A stretch of 64,000 bases of DNA from Xenopus tropicalis. Lineage: Eukaryota > Chordata > Amphibia > Anura > Pipidae. Positions within the stretch are counted from its first letter, which is position 1, and every line of letters begins with the position of its first letter. Positions 1 through 8,839 of the stretch are shown piece after piece. Below the pieces are notes generated by a model. That model did not search any database. It had not been told where the DNA came from and was given only the letters and a program-made list of their open reading frames with translations. Location: NCBI RefSeq assembly GCF_000004195.4, contig NC_030677.2, positions 70,022,222 to 70,086,221 of the forward strand, given 5' to 3'. Position numbers and translations under genes: made by a program.

Positions 1-113
1 CAGCGCTTTTTTTGACTAGAATTTTCACTATAGTTTCACTAAACAATTCACCAATGGTGAAATGTGCAATTTCGCTGCAAATTCATGCCTCGCAACAAAT
101 TCGCTCATCACTA
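1..113 (+). repeat. hAT-A MITE, right-end fragment cut by window edge
   Basis: The right terminus CGCTCATCACTA lies at 102-113, preceded by the family's inner signature (ccaatggtgaaatg, then tttcgctgcaaattcatgcc). Complete sister copies at 18661-18924 and 63319-63576 carry 8-bp target duplications, which is the basis for the hAT assignment. The left part lies outside the window. Confidence 0.7.
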
Positions 114-305
114 TGCTCAAGAAATGCGAATTCTTTCAGAAACACTGGGAGACCAAGTAATTATCAATCACATTCAAAGGCTACCCAAAGCAAAAATAGC
201 ACCAAAAGTGCACCAAGAGACACTATTTTATGAATCCATTTTTTGAAGGATTGATCTGCAAACAACGCACAAGTTAAAAAAAACACTACTTAAAAACACT
301 ACCTA

Positions 306-524
306 AAGGGTCTGACTGGGCTGGTGGGACACCCAGAAAAAACTAACCCCACCTGCCCAGGTCATTCCCCTGCTGCCCTTCTCCCCTTATCCCAACAAAA
401 GTAAATATGAGGTGCATGCATGGGGGTATAGGCTGGGGTGGGCGAGCGGCAGGGGCCCCAGACGGGGTGTGGGGGCCCCTGGGTAAAAGCCCCAATGGGC
501 CTTGCACATCCCAGTCCAACCCCA
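306..524. mobile_element. hAT-Q MITE, 219 bp, with perfect 8-bp target duplication
   Basis: The ends are imperfect inverted repeats: AAGGGTCTGACTGGG at 306-320 and CCCAGTCCAACCCCA at 510-524. ACTACCTA occurs directly on both sides (298-305 and 525-532), an exact 8-bp duplication as expected for hAT transposition. The interior is GC-rich (long C and G runs), unlike the AT-rich surroundings. A sister copy lies at 51704-51916 with ends CAGGGTCGGACTG and CAGTCTGATCATG. No transposase is encoded, so it is non-autonomous. Confidence 0.8.
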
Positions 525-532
525 ACTACCTA

Positions 533-959
533 AGCTATTCAAAATGCAACAAATATATGCCAACTTTTCCCTAAGTACACTACCAAAAAAGAGAGAATAT
601 TCCTCGATTAAAAACTGCTCTTAGAAAAAAAAATGTACCCTACATGTGGAAATATCCCACGAGATTGATCATAAACTGAAATAATTCTGTTGTTTATCTT
701 ATTTATTGAACTATAAGGGCAAACAGGAAGACTGATGCCACTCCATGTTTGGACCTTGCAAGCTACTGAACTAATGTTGAACAGGGGGATATACTCTGCC
801 TTTAATTGCCAAAAAAGCATTATATCACACTGTATCAAAGGAGAGCGCCATCAAAGGAATTTATTTAAAAAGCCTTTATTAGCATCATGTGGCTTAGATC
901 TGCAACATTGTGATGTTTCAGGCCTATGGTTGGCCTTTTGTCAAGCTTTATGCTTAAAA
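533..959. other. AT-rich DNA, possibly decayed upstream part of the L1 relic
   Basis: No intact gene is seen. The open frame running through 735-1058 joins the recognisable L1 segment at its 3' end, so part of this stretch may be older LINE coding sequence, but I see no diagnostic motif before about 1000. Confidence 0.4.
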
Positions 960-999
960 CTTTTTTATTTGCTACTATCTCAACTGGTTAAAGTCTTTA

Positions 1000-2642
1000 A
1001 TTCACTGTTTCACAATGCTACTGTTCCTAGAGAGGCTTTGGAAGCACATATTTTATGATACATAAAAAAATAAAGAAGCAACAGACCGATTTCATTAATA
1101 AATTCTGATATCAAGATATTTGATAAAGCTTTATGAAATTGTATTAATCACCATGATCACCATGAGCAAGACCGAACTGCAAGGCCCGAGACAACACCAT
1201 TCGGTAGTAAAAAAGCATTTGACAGAGTAGACTAGTGCTACCTGTTCTGCTGTCTACATACACTGGGTATTGGACCTAACGTAATCAAACCGATTTCTTT
1301 GTTACATGATAACCTACAGGTATATGCCAAAATTGGAGGTAATGGAATCCTATCAGAACCCCTTAACATCTGGAATGGGAACAGACAAGGATGCCCACTA
1401 TCTCTACGACACTTTGTCCTCTAATTAGAATTCCTACTTCAAACCTAAGTAACAATACAGATATCAAAAGCATCAAGATCAGAAGTCATGTAGTTTGACA
1501 CAACTGCAGCGAGGAATGACTTGATTTCTTAGAGGCAAGTATGCTGTGTCTATTGAGGGTGCTGATAAAATAAGAAAATACAGACTTCATTTGGGCCAAC
1601 AAATCACCAAAAAATCATCAGACACTCAATGGCCTCTAAAGTAGAGTGACCAGACCACATGAACATTTAGGGACACGTCTTGGAAAACAGCCATTAAGGC
1701 TGAACCAATTGCAGTTTCATTTAAATGCAATGAGTGCTGCCCTGCAACTTGTATTTATTAAAAGTGCCCCTGAATTTTCAAATTATCTGGTCACCCTACT
1801 CTAAAGTAAAAGGAGGCCTTAGCTTACCAGACTGTACCCTATACGCTCCAGCAGCAACCTTAAACAGAATATTAGATTGGACACATTGGCACTCACTTAA
1901 CTTTGGATTGATTTAGAACAAGATCTAAATCAATCCAACTGATACCCCTCTGAACCTCCTACAGTGACTATCTACAACACAAAACCAATTTCTGCAACTG
2001 ATAACCCTATGACTAGCCACAAACTAAAGATATGGGGTACTATGAAGCAAAGCTATATACTACAAACCAACACTTATGCCTAACACCACTTTTCTGCAAC
2101 TCTAACTTTCTCCCTGGACTACAGCCATCCAATTTTACAGATTAGAATACAGTCAATACTATATAAGTTTATCAAATAATGACCAATGGTCATTAAATAA
2201 AAGTACATCCCAATGTGTAAAGTTAAAAACTTTAAAAAACGGGAATAAAATAACTAAAGACACAGAACCACCATGTTACTTTTCTAGTATTCGTGCACAA
2301 ACCAGCAAGCCATAACACATTGCATGTCTCACTTATATAAATAACTCCTAAGTACTCGAGTCAACCCATTTGTTTCCCTTTAAACATCTTCCCACTGCCC
2401 ACTGTGTATAAAAGATGAACAGTGGGAAGAAAGACCACAAAGTTGCAAAATACAAGAAGCCAAATACTAATTCACAATGGCACACATATCCAACTAAGCT
2501 AAGTCTCTTCATCCTGAGTTTGCCATATAAATGCTGGAGATGCCAGAAGGTACAGTATGAGGGATGCCAACCAACATATATATCTTATTTCACAAACTCC
2601 AAGAGTATTAGAATTAGGTTATTAAAATTATTAAGACCCTAA
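1000..2642 (+). pseudogene. L1-type ORF2 reverse-transcriptase remnant
   Basis: An intact ORF2 protein copies the LINE RNA at a nicked target. Here four family motifs occur in one reading frame despite stop codons between them: PREALEAHI at 1026-1052, RPISLINSDIKIF at 1083-1121, KAFDRVD at 1212-1232 (first catalytic Asp region) and RQGCPLS at 1383-1403. The catalytic YADD motif expected further downstream is not recognisable, and many stops are present, so it cannot be functional. After the MITE at 1642-1798 the frame resumes with VKGGLSLPD and then LYAPAATL. The segment around 2415-2642 keeps a Trp-Arg-Cys patch typical of L1/Tx1 C-termini. L1 and Tx1 cannot be separated by eye. Confidence 0.75.
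1642..1798. mobile_element. hAT MITE, 157 bp, inserted in the L1 relic
   Basis: The inverted ends are TAGAGTGACCAGACC (from 1642) and TATCTGGTCACCCTA (to 1798). CTCTAAAG is duplicated exactly at 1634-1641 and 1799-1806. Removing the element plus one duplication copy (165 bp, a multiple of three) rejoins the L1 frame across the site. The 8-bp duplication and TAGGGTGACCAGA-like ends point to hAT. Confidence 0.85.
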
Positions 2643-2726
2643 CAGATATCAACCTTCAACTTAAAACTTACATCACATCAACAGACCTCTTAAATGGTAC
2701 TTGAAGTCGCTATTAATCTTTTTTAT

Positions 2727-2822
2727 ATGACATTAAACCTATTCTCAACTTAAGCTTTGTAACATGCTAATCACATGACATTAAACCTATTCTCATCTTA
2801 AGCTTTGTAACATGCTTTACTT
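2727..2822 (+). repeat. 48-bp tandem duplication in the L1 3' region
   Basis: Two direct copies start at 2727 and 2775 (atgacattaaacctattctc, then ttaagctttgtaacatgct) with one obvious substitution in the shared core. This is a local duplication within the L1 3' UTR. Confidence 0.8.
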
Positions 2823-2908
2823 CTGCACAGAAACTACTGTTGACTGTTACAAAAGACATGACGTATAATTTTCTGGAGTTCAAATGCTAAATAAAGATTT
2901 AAAAAAAG

Positions 2909-3764
2909 GTACACATTAATAATCTGTACAGTGAAAGAGCTTTCATGTGAGCATATGTGATATCTGCTCATTCTAATTTTCTCAGTCTGAATTACTTAGG
3001 ACAAATGTATTCTGTTTAGGTGTAAATCATTGACAATGTGCTTTGTATTTCAAATGACTACATATATCACTATTTATCCTATAAGCAGACAATTATGCCT
3101 ATGGAGTAAGCAATCTAGTTATTTATGAATAATGTTGGCTAAGTGGTAAGAACAGGAAAAGAAAAATATATTTTCTGAGGATTTGTATTTCCTTATAAAT
3201 CATGTCCTGCTGGTCAATAATGAATCTGAATTTGAAAAATGGGATATTGACTAATCCTCGCATCTGAAAGGCAGTCATAATTCTCAAATGAGTCATGAAG
3301 TTTATTTTCTAGCCAGATCTACCAGGAAGTATAAATAAGAGTGATATCATACCATAAAAAATAAATTTCAATAGGTGCTAAAAATGACACAATTTCTGTT
3401 ACTTATATTTCATATTTAGAGGTTTGAACACAGAGTAGAAACACTGCAGTGCACAAGTAGTCCTAAGCTCATACTGTTAGGTACCTTTGGGGTTTATGAA
3501 CAGAAAATGAAAATGAAAATGAAGATTATCACCAAGAGGTAAGAGTATCAGTTGTGGTGTTTGATATCAGGATGAAGAAAATGGTCTGAATACAATAATT
3601 TAACCATAGACAACAAACTGCTTCAACAGTGCACCAAAGAGACAGATAGTGTTTTTCACTGAAAATGTGGCTGTTGAATTATAAAAATACATAGGGGAGT
3701 AGAATTATGACTAAATCTGAAAAGAGAGATTGTGGTATTATATTGAAATCCTGAAAGGAATAAT
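2909..3764. other. Unique AT-rich DNA, nothing recognised
   Basis: No coding frame, RNA gene or known repeat can be supported. A short aaaatg triplication is visible near 3501-3522. Confidence 0.4.
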
Positions 3765-4515
3765 TAGTGGCGTACATAAGCATTTGTCCCGATTTCTCCC
3801 CTCTTCCAAGGGCAAGGGCTCCAGGTTCTCATTTACCGGTTTGAAAGCCAAGCTGCTTGTTATTAGATTTGGTGCAAATCTGCAGCTTTTATTACATTAC
3901 CCCCTAAGTCATAGAACAGGGACTCCAAATGGATCGCAGTGCAGGAAGGAGGACAGGGCTAGGAAGAGTACAATAAGTGACATTAGAGGTGGGGAAGGTG
4001 GGGGAAAAAGATTCAGCCACATTTTGGGTGGTCTGGAGCAGCATCCCACCCACCCGCCCTGTAGGGGAGATCAGGGTAGTTACCCGTGGGGGCCGACTTG
4101 GGTACAGAGTCTTGTCTGTCAAAGCAGGTGGTGGAACGTTTGCCCTGGGGGCCTATGGCCATGAATTATTACAGCTGAGTAGCCGACAGGTGGTGATGCA
4201 GGCTCTTGTTTGGCATGGGTCCCGCAAGATTGATACCTGGTTTTCACTTGCCCATCTCCCCCTAAAGGGTTGGGTGGCCTGCATGGCAGGTAGCCCAGGA
4301 AGGCATATAGCAGCAGTTTGGGCAAGCATTCCTTGGATATGGTTCTTTTCCAAGGTTCAAAGTTGTAAAAACATATTGGTTGATAAGTTACTACATTGAT
4401 GATATTAATGTACATGTATCTTAATCTGTAATTAAAGCTGTGACCTTCTCTATCCCAAAACCTGGATGTCGTTACTTGTGTCTTGGGGAAAAAAGGGTTC
4501 CAAAACTGGATACAC
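3765..4515 (+). mobile_element. Unrecognised GC-rich insertion, possible retroelement remnant with 140-codon ORF
   Basis: Base composition shifts sharply to GC-rich between about 3780 and 4330. An ORF at 3977-4399 (140 codons) and an overlapping frame at 3730-4164 are open. The 140-codon product has Gly/Trp-rich stretches (GWVACMAGSPGRHIAAVWASIPW) but no domain I can name. The 3' side ends with an AATTAAAG polyadenylation-like motif near 4430. The segment resembles the tail of a retrotransposon, but I found no terminal repeats or target duplication and cannot assign a family. It could also be a captured sequence. Confidence 0.3.
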
Positions 4516-4520
4516 ATATA

Positions 4521-4866
4521 GGGGCTGATTTACTAAGACACGATTTCGAATCCGAATTGGAAAAATTCTGATTGGAAACGAACATTTTGCGACTTTTTCG
4601 TTTTTTTTGCGATTTTTTCGGCGTCTTTACGATTTTTGCGTAAAAACGCGAGTTTTTCGTAGCCATTACGAAAGTTGCGCAAAGTCGCGCTTTTTTCGTA
4701 GCGTTAACACTTGCGCGCAAAGTCACGCCTTTTTCGTAGCGTTAAAACTTAAAAGGCGCAACGTTTCGCGCAAGTTCTAAAGCTACGAAAAAATCGCGAC
4801 TTTGCGCAACTTTCGTAATGGCTACGGAAAACTCGCGTTTTTACGCAAAAATCGTAAAGACGCCCC
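4521..4866 (+). repeat. Harb-E hairpin MITE, right end missing
   Basis: It starts with GGGGCTGATTTACTAAGACA at 4521 and forms a long inverted repeat. The left arm, with motifs such as ttttacgcaaaaatcgtaa, is mirrored in the right arm around a centre near 4745. Compared with the full copy at 48092-48537, the last roughly 90 bp (…TTAGTAAATCAGCCCC) are lost after cgtaaagacgcc. It is CpG-dense. Confidence 0.75.
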
Positions 4867-5286
4867 AAAGGGTAAGTGAGGGGGTAAGTTGGTGGTTATG
4901 CTTCCTGCAGGGGGGCTTGACGCTGCCCTTGTCATGTCATAACCTAAGGGCTAGGTTTGCTAACGTTTGTATTTTGTTCCTTTTCAAAAATAGTATTTTT
5001 AAACAATAACAATCATGGAATATACTAATTACTAAATTTCAGCTAAAAACCATGAAAAAGACTAATACATAACTTTGCCATCTTAAAGCTGTCAAGGTCA
5101 GGTAGAAGTCAATGGGAGCTGTCCTAGGCAAAATGTAAATATCTTTATTTAATTCATGGTTTTGAAGGGTTTTGTGTTTTTTTCCTTTGTAAGCATGGTT
5201 TTCTCTCAAGGTTTTCTTTTTTTTCTTCAACATCTTTTACTTGAAAAAAAAGAAATAGCAGACTAAGGATGTCCTCAGAGTCAGCA
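4867..5286. other. No gene or repeat recognised
   Basis: Low-complexity T-rich and A-rich patches occur (5165-5255). No supported coding sequence. Confidence 0.35.
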
Positions 5287-5480
5287 GGGCCAGATTTTTA
5301 AGTTGTGCGCCCCAAGGCCACCCACCCCCTCTGTCCATTGCCCCCCCGCACGCTTGCACTCCTGCCCGCACGCATCTCCCGCCCCTCTCGTGCTCGTATA
5401 CTCCCGCAGCACTTGTACATTTAATAGCTGTCAAAATCTACCATCCAGTCTCCAGAGCAGACACGACCAGCAATGCGGCC
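5287..5480. repeat. GC-rich segment, possible decayed hAT MITE
   Basis: It begins with CAGGGCCAGATTTTTAAG, like the CAGGGCCGGATTT ends of frog hAT MITEs, followed by C-rich DNA. The right terminus is not clear (gcggcccctg near 5475 is a weak candidate) and no target duplication was found. Confidence 0.3.
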
Positions 5481-5799
5481 CCTGGTTCTTTCAGGCTTTG
5501 GTGATATTATATTTTCGATCATGCATATGTACGCTTGTTTCTGTTTTTATGCGTCACATGTGTTGTATACAGAAAATGGATATTTTGTGGTGTTATGTTT
5601 TTTTGTGTTGTTCTGTAATGAGTGTATTATATCATGTAAAGTTCACGCGGTACCTTTTAGCCATTTTTGTTTTTCTAGAAAATAATTTATTATCATATGA
5701 TTGGTGTCCCATGTATAATGACAATTTACCTTTTGCTTTATTTACCACAATCTTCTATGAAGGTTTTACTGGCTCATCTTGCAGTTTTGCTATATCTTA

Positions 5800-5945
5800 G
5801 CAGCTCATTTACCAACACTGGGCAAATTTGCACCTGGGAAGTAACCCATAGCCTAATTTTTCACATTGGTAATAAATCACGCCAGTATCTTAATTGGCAG
5901 GCTAGTCACAAACTCTTTGTCACCTTCCACAGATCTCAACTGCAA
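5800..5945. repeat. Fragment of a dispersed frog repeat
   Basis: The segment catttaccaacactgggcaa…gcacctgggaagtaaccc resembles the start of a common Xenopus MITE (GGGGCACATTTACTAACACT type). Neither terminus is intact. This is a memory-based similarity only. Confidence 0.3.
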
Positions 5946-6878
5946 CTCTAACTTGGTGCATTGTTTCAAGCTAATCGTGTGTATTGCTTTTTGACTCATT
6001 TTTTTGTGCCAAATAAAGATGTTACTGGTGCACCCAAATAAACCAACTATCTCTAATCAAGAATAGCAGCCCCATGTTCAGTCTATATAATAGTTCCATA
6101 TGATCTTTAACAAGTTAGTTGGTTGTGTACAGTCCTGGTCCGTTTTCCTTATTTGGAGTCAAAAAGCAAGTCAGACTAACATTAATGTACAAAAAGTTTA
6201 TTGATTATAATGGAAAACACAGTCAATGGCAGTTCTCATACTAATTCAAAGGAGCAGGCTCCTTGCTCCCTATATATTATTCACAGAATCTGAAATGCCA
6301 TTCTCCAGTGAAATCCCATACTCTTTTTCTACATTTCCATTTCCCTCTTAGTTGGTGTATAATATGGAATTATATTATTTTCATTATAATTATTATTAGC
6401 ACTAGAATAAAAATTTTATAAATGTCCCCAATTATTATATTGTTAGTTATTAATATTGGTAAGGTCAGCAAAATATATGGAATCGTGCTGGGGATTATCT
6501 CACTATAGTTTTTAAAAGCATAATCTTACTTCAGTTTCTTGCTTCCCCATCTTGCATTTCATGTAAATTTTAAACACCTGTGTATGTCTTGTAAAAATAT
6601 CCTCACCGAACCATCTGCTGTCAAGAAGGTTTGTCTAAAGCCTGCAATGACGGATGATTTCATGACAGGTAATTGCAATTCAGATCAGATGTAGGCAGAT
6701 TTAGTGTAGACATGTTTTGGATTATTAAAACCACAACTGATTTATGCATACAATAATTCTATCTTTTCAGTTCTGCAGTTCACATTATACACCATGAAAC
6801 CTCCACATAATCAGGAACTTAATATGACTATAATACCGTTTATGCAAATACTTGTACAAAATTAATCCTATACAAGTA
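5946..6878. other. Unique AT-rich DNA, nothing recognised
   Basis: No supported gene, RNA or repeat. Confidence 0.4.
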
Positions 6879-6894
6879 AATATATATATATATA

Positions 6895-6968
<74 letters not shown>
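6879..6968. repeat. (TA)n microsatellite, about 90 bp
   Basis: Alternating TA with a few interruptions (tatctata, tatgtatgta). It directly abuts the Penelope/retrozyme-like fragment on its right. Confidence 0.95.
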
Positions 6969-6971
<3 letters not shown>

Positions 6972-7140
6972 AAAATAGCAGATCTATTAATATTTGTGGA
7001 ATGTTGAAATGACTGTTCACACGTCTTGAAAAAAGAGCCTATCTGGGCTCGAAACGTTGCTGTAAATGTGCCCAGGGATGGTGATGTAACTTTTTTTTTT
7101 GGAATACAGGCTGGTGCTGTCTGCTATTTTGCTTTTGTAT
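6969..7140 (+). repeat. Penelope/retrozyme-like 3' fragment with hairpin-GAAAC motif
   Basis: A 5-bp hairpin GAGCC (7035-7039) / GGCTC (7046-7050) is followed at once by GAAAC (7051-7055) and GTTGC. This is the order of stem II and the GAAA core of a hammerhead ribozyme. The 5' core reads cttgaaaaaa instead of CTGATGA, so it is degenerate. Further on, ttttttttggaatacaggctggtgctgt (7088-7116) matches ttttggaatataactcggtgttgct read on the minus strand at 13776-13815, so both are copies of one family. Confidence 0.45.
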
Positions 7141-7161
7141 AACTGGAAATTGACTGCAAAC

Positions 7162-7437
7162 TAGTGATAACTAAATCTTGCCCATTTTGCTTCACCAGAA
7201 GATTTGAGAAAATTCTGAAAAATAAAAATTTGCAAAATGCGACTTTTGTGACACGCTTCATTTTTTGATGTGACCGCAAAATTTTTCGACATGCCCGACG
7301 ATTTATGAAGTGACTTGTTTCAACGTGTGCAACATTTTTTGATGGCCACAAATTTTCCGCTGCAAAATTTTGCGCCCATTTCACAAAAAATTCTTTTGCC
7401 ACTGGTGAAATGCTGAATTTCGCTGCAAATTCATGTC
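7162..7437 (+). repeat. hAT-A MITE, nearly full length, decayed
   Basis: The left end TAGTGATAACTAAATCTTGCCC starts at 7162. The internal …ttttttgatgtgaccgc… blocks and the 3' signature cactggtgaaatgctgaatttcgctgcaaattcatgtct follow. The last terminal bases are not conserved. Confidence 0.7.
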
Positions 7438-7690
7438 TCCTGAGCACGAGTGCTGCTATCATTCCATCTATCAATCTTTATTTATACATGTTTATATATA
7501 TATGTACAATATTTATTCTGTGCCCGTTTCGCAAAAAACAATTGCCATTCAAAGCTGAATTTCACTGTGAATCCAAGTCTCCCGAAAAAAATCGCTGATC
7601 GCTACCAAAAACCTTAGGAGGATGTGCACCATTGAAATTAGATTTTGGTGCTATCTATCAATCTTTATTTATATATGTGTCATACAGTGT
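7380..7690 (+). repeat. Direct duplication of hAT-A 3' end plus flank
   Basis: Two successive copies of the same order are present: hAT-A 3' signature (7377-7437; 7521-7600) followed by atctatcaatctttatttata (7466-7487; 7654-7674). The second copy is more diverged. This looks like a local duplication of roughly 180 bp rather than two independent insertions. Confidence 0.6.
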
Positions 7691-7854
7691 CATTCTGTGG
7701 CTACTAAAGCAAATAAAGTGCTGTCTTGTATAAAAAAGGGCATTGACTCAAAGGATGAAAACATAATTTTGCCACTTTCTAAGTTCCTGGTAAGGCCTCA
7801 TCTAGTGCAGTATTGGGCTTCAGTCCTTAAGGTCCTGAGGTTAGACTTTCAGGG

Positions 7855-8163
7855 TTGTTGTTGTTTTCTCTGGAAAAGAGGAGCTTGCGAGGGGACATGA
7901 TTACTCTGTACAAGTACATTAGAGGAGATTATAGGCAGATAGGGGGTGATCTTTTTTCGCATAAAAACGAGCAACGCACCAGAGGTCACCCCTTTAGATT
8001 AGAGGAACAGAGTTTCCATTTGAAGCAGCGTAGGTGGTTTTTAACGGTGAAGGCAGTGAGGCTGTGGAATGCCCTTCCTAGTGATGTTGTGATGGCAGAT
8101 TCTGTTAATGCCTTTAAGAGGGGTTTGGATGAGTTCTTGAACAAGCATAGTATCCAAGGCTAA
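7855..8163 (+). pseudogene. LINE ORF2 C-terminal fragment (CR1/L2-like)
   Basis: The frame is open for 102 codons. From about 7891 it reads RGDMITLYKYIRGDYRQIGG, then RTRGHPFRL, RRWFLTVKAVRLWNALPSDVV and NAFKRGLDEFL. This succession (RGD-ITLYK, RTRGH, F…VRLWN-LP, FK-LD-FL) is typical of the extreme C-terminus of CR1/L2-like LINE reverse-transcriptase proteins. The upstream frame is shifted (the expected LFSLEKRRLRGD is read as CCFLWKRGACEGT in another frame), and the RT domain itself is absent. It is non-functional. Confidence 0.8.
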
Positions 8164-8186
8164 TGTGATACTAAAATCTACAGTAT

Positions 8187-8475
8187 GGGGCTGATTCATT
8201 AAAACACAAATTTGAATCCCGAATGGGAGAAATTCGGATTGGATACGATAATTTCTGAAGATCGCACATATCACGAAAATCCTTATGAAAAAATCGTATT
8301 AGTCATGATAATATCGTATTGGCGATCCGAAAGTCACGAAATTTTCTGAGCGAACGATTGTAAACAGTGGCAGAACCTTTCAGAAATTTTTGCGCAAGCG
8401 TACAAAAAGTCGCGAAAGCGCGAATAAATCGGCAACAATACGCTCAGAGCGTTCTTGTCTTAATAAATCTCCCCC
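8187..8475. mobile_element. Harb-E type MITE, 289 bp, inserted in the LINE 3' UTR
   Basis: The ends are GGGGCTGATTCATTAA (8187) and TTAATAAATCTCCCCC (8475), flanked by TAT and TTA, an approximate 3-bp TNA target as in PIF/Harbinger elements. The LINE sequence continues on both sides. Confidence 0.65.
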
Positions 8476-8711
8476 TTAGTGTTGATGTTTTATAATTTAT
8501 GTATGTGAGTGTATAGATAGGTCAGTATAGGTTTGTGTGTGCTGGGTTTACTTGGAAGGCTTGAACTTGATGGACTCTGGTCTTTTTTCAACCCTATGTA
8601 ATTACTAAGGCTTATTTACTAATTTTAGAAGTCGAAAAAAAAATTGTGCCAAAACTGGCACAACTTTTTTTACACAATGTCATGGAAGAAAAGCCACCTG
8701 CCAGGGAGAAT

Positions 8712-8833
8712 CATATTACACAGTTCCATCAAGTTCAACCCATCCAAGTAAACCCAGCACATACAAACCTATACTTACCCATCTATACACTCACATACAT
8801 AAACCCTATATATCAACATCCATACTAATTGTA
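8712..8833 (-). mobile_element. CR1/L2-type LINE 3' UTR fragment, opposite orientation
   Basis: On the minus strand it reads …gggtttatgtatgtgagtg… then gggttgaacttgatggaact, the same 3' UTR as at 8490-8605. The two copies face each other, separated by about 110 bp. Confidence 0.7.
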
Positions 8834-8839
8834 GATTTC

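Larger units (their letters stand above)
960..2908 (+). mobile_element. L1/Tx1-type non-LTR retrotransposon relic (ORF2 C-terminal half plus 3' end)
   Basis: Decayed reverse-transcriptase motifs run from about 1026 to 1403. A C-terminal ORF2 segment reading KGGLSLPD lies near 1809-1830, and a WRC-containing C-terminal patch lies near 2530-2560. A 3' region ends in AATAAA near 2890 followed by a short A run (about 2900-2907), as expected for an L1-type poly(A) tail. The order RT, C-terminal region, 3' UTR and tail fits a 5'-truncated L1-superfamily copy on the + strand. It is interrupted by a hAT MITE at 1642-1798 and carries a 48-bp tandem duplication at 2727-2822. Confidence 0.75.
7695..8605 (+). 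mobile_element. CR1/L2-type LINE 3' end, interrupted by a Harb-E MITE
   Basis: The coding remnant runs to 8163. It is followed, after the MITE at 8187-8475, by the 3' UTR with GGCTTGAACTTGATGGACTC near 8558 and a tail in ccctatgtaattac. Relatives of this 3' end occur at 8712-8833 (minus), 43360-43421 and 51549-51979. About 100 bp of coding sequence appear deleted near 7827-7832. Confidence 0.75.

Noticed and set aside
3730..4164. 144-codon frame overlapping the 140-codon frame
   Set aside because: Two phases open over the same GC-rich segment indicate composition bias. At most one could be coding and neither has a known domain.
4521..4866. Possible microRNA precursor because of long hairpin
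   Set aside because: The same hairpin is dispersed as Harb-E elements with target duplications. A MITE explains it, and no expression evidence is available.
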